NCBI GenBank assembly: GCA_025642075.2
Contig: JAODUO010000035.1
Span: 280,001-344,000 of the forward strand
Source of the DNA: Ridgeia piscesae
Lineage: Eukaryota > Annelida > Polychaeta > Sabellida > Siboglinidae
DNA: 64,000 nt
Direction of reading: 5' to 3'
Made by a program: the position numbers and the translations under genes. Below are positions 47,949 to 61,795 of this stretch, piece after piece (position 1 is the stretch's first letter; the number at the start of each line of letters is the position of its first letter). The notes under the pieces are model-generated. The model was given only the letters and a program-made list of their open reading frames with translations. It was not told the DNA's origin and did no database searches.

Positions 47949-50900
47949 TCAAGAAATGTATTCTTTTTCAAAACTCTCAAAGTCTTTGTCTGTGAAGACT
48001 GTACTCTGTGAAGACAAGTCTTCCTTCCTGTGTCGATTCTTTGCCAATCTGCCTTTATTGTGCTCGATAATCTGTAAGAGCAGAAGAGAATATTGACAGG
48101 TTGTTATTGTTATACATTTATCACAATGTAATTCCTATAATTATAGATGTTGTTTTTCAAACGCTTGTGCCGTGACGTTGAAAGTGCATGCCTGTACCCG
48201 GCATATACCAGTATTGGGTGTGCGACAGACCTTCATGCAAGATAAAAATGTAACAAGTATCAGTAGCAGATGGGTGTCCACCTGCAAATCCAGTCAAAAC
48301 ACATACAACACACACATGAATACACAGGTATTACATATTGAAAGCATAACGTAAATAACTACGTAAATTTTTGGGCTCATACATTTCAGCTGTCCAAACA
48401 AAATCAGCCTACCCAACAAACATGGATGGGTGTCTAGATAAAGGCTTTTAAGCTATGGTGAACATGCATGCATGTGTTATGCGTGCAGGAGTGTGTTGTG
48501 TACCTTGGACACTGTGGTGGTGTGTGTGGCACGGAGTTGAGTCAGACGTGTCAATTGCTCCACATTCTCCAGTGTGTTGTCTTGGGGCAGGAACTTTGCT
48601 CTGTCATCTGTCAACACGCACACACACGTTACACAGCTGCATTATTTAACACATAATATTTATTTAACATAAATACATTAATTAATTTTTTTAATGGTAT
48701 TAGGAATTCAGTTCTTACATCGAGATATCCCTCGGATTCCAGAAAAATAAATTGCTTGGATGCTCGACCAATGTTTTGTTGCAGAAAAATATAACTCAGC
48801 TATGGCTAAATTAACATGGCATATGGTTGCCATTTCATACGTTTACTCATTTGCTGGTTGACAACATGCGTAGCAACTCTCTGATTTGATCTACCCCCGG
48901 TAATTTGAAATGCCTAAGAATATGTAAATTCATGGAAATTTTTTATAGTGGAATTACTGCTTCCATAATTGTGATGTAACAGTAATTCTGCTGTTGTATT
49001 TAGATGATGCGTTCAAACAAAGTTACCAAGTAAAGTTTTCTTTTTCCGTATTCCGCAATGTCTTGCAGCTTGTTGCTTTAACTTCCTCATTTCTTTTCTC
49101 ACACCTCGCCGTTTTGTGCTCATTGGCTCATTAAGTTTTGGATGCTTCTTTCCTTTCTTCCGCTGTTCTTTATCTAGAAAAAAGATGCAACTTTGACTAT
49201 TAGATAAAACAAGTTATGGCACTTCATTACGATGTAGTGATGACCATGAAATTAGTGTTTGCTAATGAGTAAGTGCCAGTTTTTCAAAACATGTACACAA
49301 TGACACTGTTCACTTGAACATATCTGTATTAAGTCTTGCATTTAACAAATATAATAGGGCCTACCTTATTACAAATTAGAACCTGGTTACAGCCAATCAT
49401 CGATCCAATTAATTAAGCAACATACCAAATACAGCCATTCTACACTAGCCACTTGATCAAAGCCCCCAGTCAGAAAATCGTAGTCAATACAATGCAGGGG
49501 TGAGACCACACCAAATTTTACAACCATTAACACTTAATATATGCTGGTCTTGCTGGAAGTGTAACTTAACTTTTGTTTAAATTTTCTCGGTGCACGAAAC
49601 ATTATTTAATTGACCTTGTCTTAACAATTTGTGAATTTTATTATTGTCAAGCCTCGTTTTAAAGAAAATTTCACCCAAATCATATACCCTCAATTTCATC
49701 CCAATTTGCTGTGACAGTGTATGTATTGCTACCTCATGAAAGATCAATTGCAGTAATATATTCAGTATATTTATTCATGTATTGTGCAAGGTATCTGAAA
49801 AATATTTATATATATTTTTTATATATATATATCGCATCAAATTGTGAATGAATTTATAATAGGGTTTATATATTATAAGAATAATGTGGCACATCCAATT
49901 CTAGGCACGGGCGTCGATCGGTGGGGGATAGGGGGGTCCCCGCACTTTTCAGCATGGGGGACAGCATAGGAATTGTCCCCTCCACTTTTCAGTTTAGGAA
50001 ATAGGGGGCATATTTCTGTTCTGTTCTGTTATGTTGTAGTGCAAAACCCCTACTGGGGCATCACGCACTAGTATGGTTGCTCGGTTTCAGGATGGCTGGC
50101 TTCATGTTATCTGGAAGTGGAATATGAGTATTTGTGCTTGGGAATATGGGATTAGGGTGGGGTGGGTGGGGAAAAGTACAAATCAAGGGGTGTGGTAGGG
50201 ATGGGGTGTGGAGGGGGACGGGGTGGTGGTGTATATTGGTTATTGGAGGTGCCTGAAGGGTGCAATTGTCAGGTTAATGTCCTGCAATGCACCCTTAAAG
50301 GTGTCGAGACTGTTGTGGGCAAATACACTAGAAGGAAGTCTGTTCCACTGGGCTATTGTTTGTGGAAAAAACTGTATTTGTAGTAGTTGTGGGAGGTTGA
50401 TATTTGTCTGTATTTGTGTGGGTGGTTGGATCTTGTTTGGCTGTGTCCGGGCATGAGGTATTGGTTGGGATTGATGTCTAAGAGATTGTTTGTTATTTTA
50501 TACATGGTGGTAAGTCTGGCCTCAGCCCTCCTCTGTTCTAGTGTTGGCAAGAGAGGGCAGAGGCCAAGATGGATCCAGATGTTTCCCAGCTGTAATTATG
50601 GACCACAAATCTTGCTGCCCGGTGCTGGACCCCCTCTAGATGGTTGATGTTTCGGGTGGTATATGGGTCCCACACCGGGCAGCAGTACTCGAGGTGTGGG
50701 CGGACCAGACTCCAATAGGCATAGGTCTTGATGGACTGGGGAATAGATTTTAAGTTTCTTTTAATGAATCCAAGTTTGCTATTTGCCTTATTGACTATCT
50801 TGTTGATGTGTGGGTTCCAGGAGAGGTTATTTGATATGTCTATGCCAAGGTGTGTTGCTACTGGTACTGCTCTGAGTGTTTCGTTATGTATTATGTATGG

Positions 50901-51660
50901 GTTATCTATGGGTGATTTCGATCTAGTGATGTGCATTATTTCGCATTTGGAGGGGTTGAAAGTCATTTGCCAAGATTGTGCCCAGTCGATTAGTCTGTCA
51001 AGGTCGTGCTGTAGGTTGTCTTGGTCGGTGTGATTATTGATTTTTCGGTAGAGCATTGCGTCATCGGCGAAAAGTTTGAGGGAGGTTCCTGGAGGTATGT
51101 GGGTGGGCATGTCATTTATATAGAGAAGGAAGAGGAGGGGGCCAAGAACAGTACCCTGTGGGACTCCAGAGCTCACGTGTACCTGACCCGACTTGCACCC
51201 TTCTACCAGCACTTCTTGAGTTCTATATAGCCTGGCTCACCACTCCTTTCTCTTAAAAGCCGCTACACATGACATGATGGTCCACGTGATTAGTAGCTAG
51301 ACAATAAACTTAGTAAACTCGCGATATGAAGTTCCGACCACCCATTAGAAAATCGACTAGATAAATTGCTTGGCTGGCCACAGCGTGCAACTTTACTTTA
51401 GTAAATAATCATCATTGTGGGCTGCACTAAATTGTCCTGTTTGCTCGCCGTTATTCTCTGCATGTTCAGGCTAGGCGGTATCCGGGAGAAGTTATATTCA
51501 CACATATTATCGCCCAGTGCAATCGACGTGAATCGTGGCCAACGCACAATTAATAAACCACCAACATATCACATTTATGGGTTATCCATTTATTACCGTT
51601 TTCTGTGATAATATCATCTTTGAACAGTTCCAAAGCTTTTCGTACAACTGCTGACGACAT
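47949..51660 (-). CDS. RPS19BP1: 40S ribosomal protein S19-binding protein 1 / active regulator of SIRT1 (AROS)
   Basis: Exons on the minus strand: 51660-51597, 49173-49027, 48607-48504 and 48071-47949 (64, 147, 104 and 123 nt; 145 aa, human 136). The product is a small basic nucleolar protein that binds RPS19 and takes part in 40S assembly; in mammals it also activates SIRT1. The N-terminus MSSAVVRKALELF resembles the human MSAALLRRGLELL. Exon 2 is Lys/Arg-rich (KEQRKKGKKHPKL...). The C-terminus STVFTDKDFESFEKEYIS matches the conserved GTVFTEEDFQKFQQEYF ending. All phases agree. The gene is convergent with COPS3. Intron 1 (2.4 kb) contains a LINE in the same orientation. Confidence 0.88.
50240..51238 (-). 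pseudogene. 5'-truncated LINE reverse transcriptase (CR1/Jockey-like)
   Basis: The minus strand encodes an RT C-terminal half. GVPQGTVLGPLLFLLYINDM and the catalytic LKLFADDAMLY come first, then LGIDISNNLSWNPHI, SLVRPHLEYCCPVWDPY and GVQHRAARFV. Two frameshifts (about 50585 and 50365) interrupt it before the end, where QWNRLPSSVF and SLDTFKGAL lead to a stop at 50242-50240. The endonuclease and the RT front half are absent; similarity stops at a TGA near 51238. It lies inside RPS19BP1 intron 1, same strand as the host gene. Confidence 0.85.
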
Positions 51661-53289
51661 TCTGATTTTTTTCAACGAGCCACGCTACAAGAATAACAAT
51701 CTTCGTCTATTCATCCCAGCCCCGTAAGGTACCGCCACGATACGATCTCTCACCAAAATTGTTCACTCGTACTCACCAGGTGTCGCTAGTTGAATATAAA
51801 ATTAAGTCCGTCCACGGACCAATGGTTTACAGTATATTTAATTACTACAAATAGGTATTTTATATAATCTCAATTGGAACTGTTTAAATGCCGAAATAAT
51901 AGTGATATAAGGAAACACTTTTTTAGTCAGAGAGTTGTAGACATTTGGAATTTTCTGCCAGAAACAGCTATATAGCAGTCGCAGCACCATCACTTAAAAA
52001 ACGACTAGGCAATAACTGAAGAAAAAAACAGGATCGCAGTTAGATTTGACTATAAAGGACATATCGAACACTGTGAGCAACCAATATAGGACGCTGCGTT
52101 ATTTATCTCAAATTAAAACGAGGCACAGGTTTTTGAGAAACCATTTTGATAGCAAAAGCAACTATATAGGTCATATGTAACTTAATTCCGTTCACCGTTT
52201 TAAACCATGACGGTGATGTAAACAACAGTAATGTTTCATTTTATCGGACGAAATTGTAAGCAACAGTTCAATCACCACAGGAAAGTTACGAACAGTCAAT
52301 ACTTTTTATTCAGTGAGTGGATTATGTTTTGTCGTGCAACGGTGATTTTTAACTTCTTTACTTGATGACGTAGAAACTGAGCCTGAGGTCTAGCGCACTC
52401 TGAGAGAGTCGATCCATGCATACCGTTTGAACTTTGACGAACAACATATTTCAGACCTTATTTGCATGACATTGATGTAATGAGTGGTTATGATTAATAA
52501 CATTGATACGTTGCTGAACGATTTCAAAAAGTGTTGGTGAAAACTGCATATTATGCTTGCCGTACGAAATAAGACAGAAACCGAGTGGTCTGGCATCCGG
52601 GTCTCTTTGGAATTTCTTCTGCCGCCATTTCACTCGTAAGGTCTGCCAGATAATATGGACGACTCTCGTAACTCAGAAATGGATCAACAAACGATACCAT
52701 CTGGGATTTACATACTGAGTTAAGGAAGGTTGCGGAGCAGCCCGCCATAATTTGGTGTGGTAAGACGAATTTTTTTTACAAATATTTACGTGAATATAAC
52801 AATGCTTAAAATTTCTTACGATTTCCGTAGGTTGGGTGAATGCATGTAAATCATGTTTTAAAATTTATATCCACACAAATGACTTGTGATAGGTCCTGTG
52901 TTATAATGTCATTAAATACAATGCCATCTGAATATAAATATTATGTTTATGTACGAATACCATGACGATAGTTGTTGACCTTTTCTTTCGATTTTCCACT
53001 GGGTAATTGGAACTTCCTATCGTAAATTTTAACAAGCAGCAACATTACATGTTGTAAAGTTACTGTGCAACTAGGGTCGGACTCTCTGCAGTTAGACACC
53101 ACCACAAGAGTAGAGTATATACAGGTTTATTGAAGGTAACTTACAGAGAGGCTAAAGAATCTGCAACTCAAACATGGGCTACGCACATGGCGGGGGGGGG
53201 GGCGATGCCGTGGCTCATCCCGCGTTAGGCGGCGTAGTTCACTGCAGCCACACACACAGTGGCGTGGTTTGTTTTTCGCTATGTTCGTT
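51661..53289. other. Upstream flank of RPS19BP1
   Basis: It should include the RPS19BP1 promoter. On the minus strand two overlapping open frames at 52748-52451 (one beginning MAGCSATFLNSV after ATTATGGCG; the other with KKFQRDPDARPLGFCL) look coding-like and could be a broken exon or transposon relic, but no family was recognised. A short poly-G run occurs at about 53191-53201. Confidence 0.35.
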
Positions 53290-55840
53290 TGTTCAGTTTT
53301 GCACGATGTAGTCACTTAAATATTTTTTTGGCCCGGCGATCTCTAGTAGATTGTCAGGGTAAGGCAAGATTGTTCTCTTGTATGTCGACATCGGGGGTTC
53401 ACCCATAACGGAAGGTTCGTTTATATCGAGTCCCGAGGGTGCGACGAGTGGCTGTATCGCCGGTACGGACAAGTGTAACGGTACAGGCGGCGGCGACATC
53501 GGGTCCTGCATGTCGCCTTGAAGCGACTCGTGGCTGTCGGCACACGGCGACTCGTTTGTATATTGGGAGAGAAGTTCGTGGTTGAGAAGTGAAGCGAATC
53601 ATGGTGATGAATGAGTTCGTGTGACCGTGGGAGAACCATCGAGTGGTCTCAATCCTACCAAAGCGTTATCGGTGCGTCTCGTCGAGTGTCTTGGCGTTCG
53701 TTTTCGATAACGCACATGACGGTGTACGACATTACGCATTCGCGGACTACCAAGATCAACTGTCGCTCCCACTTGATGACGTCAGCGGCACAGGCAAGTC
53801 CTACGACTTATTGGGGGTCATTCGTAGACTGTCAGTGCGTGAGGGACGTTACGCAGTGACGCGCAGTGGTGACACCCGTGAGTGACTGTCTCGATAGTTT
53901 TGCCGAGGTCGAGTGCATACAGGTATAGGTGCGTCACTTGTTTCAGTGGACGGGTGATCTAACTGGATGTGTCGGGCAGTGATCAAGCCGTCGAGGACCG
54001 GTCGGGGAGCGATGATACAGTCTCGTGCGTGGCTGAACGGATCGTTACGGCGTACTACCAAGAGATCATTCTGAGCGACGGTTGCAACATTGAGATAGCG
54101 TTTAACATCTCTACGCTGATCTGCTACTGAATGGAAACGCAGGTTTCCCGTATGTGCTATCTGGAGTGGTTACACGCTGGACGACGGAGTCTCATCAGTT
54201 TGGTGAATGTGCAGATTGGACAGTTCTGATCAGTGCACGTGGATGCGTTACGACTCGCGAAGTCGGATGGAACGTTAGCCGAACCACATAACCATGTCAC
54301 TTGTTGACCGCGTAGTTTGGCGCTGAAGAAGCCGGCAACTTTCAGCTTGCCTTTCTCAATGGCATACGTTGTGGTTCCTATGCCACACTCTTACTTATCC
54401 TTCAGTTACGACCCACAGCTCATCTTCCGGTCGTGGTACAGTTATTGTTCTATTTGAGTGCAGTTTGTCCTGTGCGCGTTTGAACGCTTCATGTAGCGCG
54501 TCTTTCCACTCTAAGAGATCGTTAGACAGGCGACGGGCTGTCGAGCTATCCACTGTAGTAAGTAGTGACGAACAATCGGGGTCGACTCGTGCTAACACCT
54601 TGTACGCTACGATGAATGAGCGCATTGATTTCATTGTTGCGGGTCTGTCGCAACTGGCCAATGTGGCAGTGCGATGTGGATTGGCTTGAATTGTGCCTAG
54701 GTGCCACACCCAACCAAGTATCACAGTGCTTGATGGGCAGGTGGTCGTTTTTATGGCGGATAACCGGAGACCGCTGTTGGTCAGGCATTGCAGTAGTCTT
54801 CTGAATTTTCGTTGGAGTTCAGTGATGGTGTTTCCACCACAATAGATATCGTCGGCAAGTTTCGCAATTACGCCTTCTTCGAGCAGATCTCCTAATACGT
54901 GATATAGGAGTTCCATTAGTGCGGTTTCGGAACGCGGCATACCCATTGCACAACGGGCGTACACTCGTACCCCGCGGAAATGGGTGACAGCGCCGCAGTA
55001 CTTCATGGTGTAGTGCGACAGTGGAATCTTATAGAAAGCTTTGGATAGATCGGTGGATACTATGTGTTTCCACTGCGCGATTTTACGTAGGGTGCTGTGT
55101 ACGGTAGGCATGAAAGCGGGCTGTGGCTTGCTGTGATGACCAACATCTGTGAATGTCGTCCCTAGTTTGTAGTTCCCATTGCGTTTCTTGACTACAACGA
55201 TGAGTTCAAGTATTCGAAGCTGATCTTCAGGGCGGACGAACACTCCCATAGATTCCAGTTCGTCAAACTGATGTTGTAGCTTGACAAGTCGGTTACGTGC
55301 ATACTACGGTAGGTGTTCTTTTCGTTGCGGCCGTTCTACAGGCCTCATGTCGACGACGGCCTCGAAGGGACCAATGTTCCCATTGTAAACGCGGTAGTTC
55401 GGGTCGAACACAACGTTGTATTCTTGCACAATGGCTGATAGCATACCATCTAGGTCGATTTGAATTGATGAGGAGTGTCTACCTGACCCGACATCGACGG
55501 CGCGAGAACAGACTTTGTCGGAGACGGCAGGTCTGGTGGGAAGTACATCGGGTAGAAACACCTTCCGAATTTGGCAGAAATGTGCGTTTCGTCTGAGTAT
55601 GCATACAGTATTTGTGAGGTTGGCAATACATATCTTGCCAGCGATGATGTCGATGATTGTTGGTTGTGGCCATACACATGTCACTTGCGTATTTACTGAT
55701 TGGCTCATCAATGCGTGGTTGGAGGGCGAATGTAGCATCAGAGTAATACACGTCTTTAAGTAAAGTCGCTTCAACAAATTCTCCCGGCCAGATTGTCGTG
55801 ATGGTGGGTGGGTGTTGTAACACGTGAGCAGACATATGTA
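53290..55840 (-). pseudogene. LTR-type retrotransposon pol region, decayed
   Basis: In minus-strand order: a pre-RT segment (55835-55304, in several frames, with GPFEAVVDMRPVERP), RT (55249-54395) with STDLSKAFYKIPLS, MGMPRSETALMELLYHV and the catalytic LADDIYCGG, then an RNase H/linker part with many stops. An integrase zinc-binding start follows at about 54061-53950 ([10 protein letters not shown]). The RT-RNaseH-IN order fits Ty3/Gypsy-like elements, but clade assignment would need a tree. LTRs were not identified. Numerous stops and frameshifts show it is inactive. Confidence 0.75.
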
Positions 55841-55899
55841 ATTGTAAAGTTATAGCATTCGTTGCCAGATGCGTTATGAATTAACAATTGTAGTTTGAA

Positions 55900-56511
55900 A
55901 TATCCAGTTTGTGTATATCGTCGTGCCTCTTCACCAATTGACTTACCCAGCTTCAGTCGCTGGACACCTTCGATAACTTCATCAACTGATATATCATACG
56001 CAACATTATTTTTATCTGTTTGCGTAGCTGCACATTTAGAGTACTCATATCAACAATAGCATATGACACACTGTTGTAGAGTTGTTACTATTTTTCGGAA
56101 ATAAACATGTGTTATTTCTTCATCACCCGCCACACCATCAATACTTAAAGACATGAATGTGTAGCGACTCACTGTCCTCTCGCTGCTGTTGTTCACCTTG
56201 GCAACTACCGGTGTCATTCAACGCCCCCTCGTGGATGTTGTCACATGTATTCTGTTGTGTAATGCCATCAAGCGAATTCACAAACTCGTTAAGTTTACCC
56301 TTCTAGTCCCGTGCAACACACTGCAATTTGATTCCCATTCCCGATCAGGCTTCCAAGTCCTCTCAGAATGTTGTCACTCGTAGCCTCTATGTTGGTTCTG
56401 TTACACGATGTATTACAAAAAAGAGTTCATCATCGATCTCAGAGTCAATAAACAAACCACATTTCCGTCAGATTGATTGATACGCCAGGGAGCGTGGTGG
56501 CTAGGCAATGT

Positions 56512-56593
<82 letters not shown>

Positions 56594-57099
56594 GGTATGA
56601 CTTTTAAATGAAGACGGAATTTAGCTATATTTTCAACTGTTTTCGTACATTTCTTCGACAGCTTAAAAGAAGTTTGGCTGCAAACGGCAGGCCCCAGGTT
56701 AGTCACTTTCGTTTGTTGTGGAATTTAACGCCGATGTGCCTATAATAATTATTGAATTGTAAATTTTGGAAAACAACATGTTCAGCAACGGTGCAGGTCT
56801 GCAAGTCGAATTAAAGAAATCATCTGGCATTCCTAACAATTCATGTGTACGCTGTTTGACGTCGCTCTCAAATTTTAAATGAAGTCTCTGAGTCCGCAGC
56901 ACTGTCACTTTTAAGGCATTTGATTGAGCCCTAACGATCTCCCAAGCATTTAATTTTTGTAACTTAAAAATCATGCTGCATTGTTTGCATTGATAATATC
57001 GTTTTGGACATTAGTCAAAATTTTGCCGTCTCGTTCACTCTTTCGTCTGAAATATATGTTCGTATAGATTAATATAGATCATTATTTAATGTTGAACAG
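55900..57099. other. Spacer between the retroelement relic and the recombinase-like gene
   Basis: On the minus strand at about 55950-56010 one frame reads VDEVIEGVQRLKLGKSIG, reminiscent of the front of a LINE RT domain (LK.GKS.G), but too short to call. A (TA)n tract is at 56514-56590. The first exon of the downstream gene may be here but was not identified. Confidence 0.4.
56514..56590. repeat. (TA)n microsatellite
   Basis: Uninterrupted TA dinucleotides. Confidence 0.95.
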
Positions 57100-60000
57100 A
57101 AGAGAAAAAATCACCCAACGAAAAATCCTTGTGGCGAATCAACGTAGGCCACGAAAAAGAGGGATCAGAAATGAAAGGTGAGTGTGCTTCACTGCCTTAC
57201 CTTTATTTAGCATTGTTAATAGGAAGGCAATGGTAATACAAATAGTAAAATAATAACACGTCGTTTTTGTCATGAGCAAATTTTGCTATGAAACGAGATG
57301 TCGCAATAAACGTGTCTGTATTTGAAGTATATATTTTCATCTTTCAAATGTAGTCGTAAATAAATAGTCAGACAATCGTCGTTTGAGTCATTTCATCAAC
57401 CCGTTTAATGCGAGACAATTTTCCTAGGGCGAACACCAACAGTCGTTAGAGACGACGGGCGCACCGTCGAGGCGAATCCGGACACACCACGTCAGCGGGA
57501 TATAGGTAAGTTAATCACCACTTTTTAAACACTTCGTGTTATTCCATGAGCGAATTTTGCTATGAAACGAGATGTCGCAATAAACGTGTCTGTATTTGAA
57601 GTATATATTTTTAGCTTTCAAATGCAGTTGTAAAAAATAGTCAGACATTTGTAGCTTGAGTCATTTCATCAACACGTTTAATGCGAGAAAATTTTCCTAG
57701 GGCGAACACCTACAGTCGTTAGAGACGACGGGCGCAGCGTCGAAACGAATCCGGACACACCACGTCAGCGGGATATAGGTAAGTTAATCACGAATTTTTT
57801 AAACACGTCGTTTTTTGCAATGAGCGAAACTTGCTGTGACACTGGACGTTGCAATAAACGTGTCTGTATTTGAAGTATATATTTTCAGCTTTCAAATGTA
57901 GTCGTAAAAAATAGTTAGACATTCGTCGTTTGAGTCATTTCATAAACCCGTTTAATGCGAGAAAATTTTCTTAGGGCGAACACCAGCAGTCGTCAGATAC
58001 GACAGTCGTCGAAATCATTCTTTAACATGGGATATCGCTATAAACGTCTCTGTAGTTGAACGTATACATTTTCAGCTTTTAAATGCAGTCGTCATTCACT
58101 AAATTCAAACGTTTCACTCGAGGCAACATTCTTAGAACATATTTCGTTTTATGAAACAATATTTTGTGCTATAGATGCCATCAAGTGTGTCGAATGCGAC
58201 AAGACATTTAGACATCTAGGCGCGTTGACGATTCACCAGAGGACGCATTTAGCAAAAGGTTAGTGTGGACGGAAAATACGTTTACGGAAACGTGTAATGA
58301 ATATAAAAATCATGATCTGCAAAAAGTCGACTATAACGGGTCTTTGGCAGAGATTTACATATAATGTTATGTACACCGGCTTTCCATACCGTGCATGTTC
58401 GTATTCAGCAGACGTTCGATTTCTGTGTTGTTATGTTTATGTTGTTATGTTTTGGTATGCATTTAGTAGGTGTTTATGGGGGCTATGTAAAATCACCTAT
58501 TTCTTTACAATGCATGGCTGGATCAAGAACACAGGCATCGCGGAATAAAAAGGCACTGTCCAGTTCCAATAATCGCCAAGTTAAACAAAATATTAAAAAT
58601 ATTCAGTGGCATTGTGGTAAGCATATCTTGGTAATACGTATCTTAAATTGCATGTTTTTCATGTTTGAGCGTTTGGACGTTGAAGCGTTTCAGCACCATT
58701 TATAGTTGGAGTTTGTAGTATTTTTATTTCTGAACAGCCTGCAAAGTGGTGTTATGATTTGTCCGACTTCCTGTTGCAGACAAATCAAAGTACGTGCAGC
58801 CAGCGCGCCAGTGTCCCTACTGCAGCAGGTTTTGTAAGGGGGGGGGCACACTTAAAAGACATGACCAAGTTGCATAAAAAGGAGCTGGAAGAGATTCAGA
58901 AGAACGGCAAAGACGGAACGGATGTTTTCCTGAAAGTTCGCAACCTGGGCATCCTGAAACACAACAAGGAAGTGGCAGCAAAATACCGGCAAGATTATGT
59001 TGCAATTCGGCGGTGTGTTAGTGACATTGTCCATTGCCCGGGGTACGGTGGCAGTTATGCTAAAGCATATTTGTACAGGCACAGGGCTCACTGTGACAGC
59101 CGGAAGCCAGGTACTGCTGCATTATCGGTGTCTGCGAAGCTTGTCCACCTCGATGAAGACGAGAGCTACAAGATGATTCTCGACTCATTCCGCAATGATG
59201 ACATTGGGCAAGTGTGCCGAGAAGACAAAACGATCCGTCAGGTGGGCAGGCTTCTCTGGCAGAAAGATCGTACTAAAGTCGACAAGAGCGACGAAGTGCG
59301 CAAAACTATCATGACTTCAATGCGGACTCTTGCGAAGCTCTTCATAGAGATGATACGACACTTGACAGCCGACGCTAACAAGGTAGATGCTAGCGCGCTG
59401 TTCAATCGCGCCAACTGGACTGCATTAACCGCTGCCATCGATGTGGTGACTAGCGGCAACTCAGGAGGTACCGTGAAGTACGGCCTAAAGAACACGATAT
59501 TCTACTTGCTGACGAATTATGCCGACTTGCTGGAAGGGATGGCACTAACGAGCGTCACGTCGGATGAAGTTGCCACCGAAATGGCTAACTTCAAGAAAGT
59601 TCTGAAGCACCACGAGAATAGCATGTTTTCAGATGCCAAGTACCTCATTAACAAATCAAGACAAGAAAAGCTGAGGCTGCCAACACGCACACCTCCAGAA
59701 GAGGCGATGGAAAGGTTACGACATTTCACGGTGGCATCCATCAGCAAGGGATGTCAGGTTGGCACAAATGACCGGCAATCATTTGTCCACGTGAGGAACC
59801 TGGTTTGCAGTCGGCTCACGCTCTTCAACGCACGTCGAGGAGGTGAAGCGAGCAGAATGACCATGGGTCAATGGCGCAAGCGAGACCAGTGGCTAGCAAC
59901 GGGCGCAGAAGAGGAGAAGCTGCTCTTCAGCAAAATGTCCATCATGTACATGACTGGAAAACGGAACCATCTAGTTACATGCCTGGTGCCTAAGGATGCC

Positions 60001-61760
60001 ATCGAGGCAATGGATGTCCTATGCGACGTAGATGTCAGGCTTTCCGCAGGTGTTGCCACTGGGAATAAGTTTTGATTCCCCAACTCCGAAGATTCCCTTC
60101 ATCACTTGGATGGTTGGCATGCAACACACTACGTGTTGGGAAAGGCAGGGATAGACTGCATCAGCACATTGTACGCCAGCTTCGATGTCGCTGAAGAAGA
60201 CCGGGCGTACTTGTTCAAGCACCTTGGGCATTCTCAAGAAGTAAGCGTCGGCACATATCAGCGACCCTTGCCGGTGAACGCTATGACAACGGTTGGGGCT
60301 ATTCTGTCGAACATCGATGAACGAGAGCAGCACCATTGCCCAGGTAATACAACCGGCCATAACTGGCTTGAATATTGGCCAAATGGAAGTTTCAGTTCTT
60401 ACGAATGTTCAAAAACGCACTAAGCTTCAACCCTATTACAATCACTGGTGTATATTATGAGTTATTTTAAATAAAACAATAAATGTTCTTGTAACAAATA
60501 ATAATTATTATATGCTGTGGATTATACCATCCGCAGATAAGTGTAAGATTGAACTTGTTTGTTGTTAAGCATAATCTATAATATGACATAATATTATTTG
60601 TTACAGCGAGTGCTTCAATAAACCGGGATGCAGAAGAGGAGAATGTGCACTGTACGTGTCACCTAATGTTTTCAAATTATTTTATGTCGTCTTATTTCTA
60701 TTAGCCTGTTGTCAGTAAAAGAGAAATGGTTCTTGCATATATATATATACGAATCAGGGAGAATGCAATGGATATGGTCATTCAGCCATTAACAAAACGA
60801 AGTTAATTAACTAGGCATTTTCGGAGGACATTGCAACGTAATTAGCGGCTGTAGCACATCACATAAAATGCACATATAAAGAGCAATAAGACTTACTCAT
60901 TGCTTTATACACATCTAACCGATGACTTGGTACACTTACAGCGAGCGCTTCGTCAAGCCGCGAAGTAGTCAGAGCAGAGTGTAAGTATCAACTCTCACAA
61001 AATGATAACATATTATTATTTCAATAAATAGTTATTATAAATTGATATACTATGAATTAAACAACTACCATCTACTATGAACTTAATTGTTGTTTAATAT
61101 AAATTATGCTAATTATGTTAACATAATTCGTTGTTTCAACAAGTCAGGAAACAGACGAGGAGGCTGCATTGTAAGTGTCATTTTATTAATTATTAGTAGT
61201 CGGTTTGATTACTGACATTCCCTCAGTCATAATATTGCTAACAAATATATTGCAAATATTCAGCGTGTTAAAATTTGACTGACAAGGGTAGTTCCACAAT
61301 CTCCTCGTTTTTCTTGCTCAATGCCACTTCTGAAGTCATTACATTGCTTCCCCGTGTGACTCCGCATTATGTTTACACTTTGCACAATCATCTACCAATC
61401 CCTTTTATCAAAACAACATTCAGATTGGCACCCAATGCTCACACTAGCAATACACAACAGACAGAGTTCCAGGAATCATGACAAAGGCTGGAACTCGAGC
61501 TTTCTCAGTTGGCGCGCCGACTATGTGGAATTTACTCCCATAGACCATTAAATCAGCAAGCAGTATTGTTACATTTTGCCGTCACCTTTTTATTTCTTTA
61601 ATTTCGCCTCTCCGGTCTAGCTTCTCAGTGCAGCCACCCAAATGTTGATAACTGCTGCACAGCCTCCAACTATGATAACGCATAATCCACTGGTTTTGTT
61701 GCGCCACTGAACTAAGATTTTCTGAGGATTTTTGTGCTATAGAAGTTACTTGTTTATTAA

Positions 61761-61795
<35 letters not shown>

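Noticed and set aside
53643..53885. Plus-strand ORF with FADYQDQLSLPLDD
   Set aside because: It looks protein-like, but lies opposite the retroelement pol relic and has no family match.
60073..60075. Selenocysteine at the in-frame TGA
   Set aside because: The aligned position is expected to be Leu, the family is not a redox enzyme, and no SECIS-like element was recognised.
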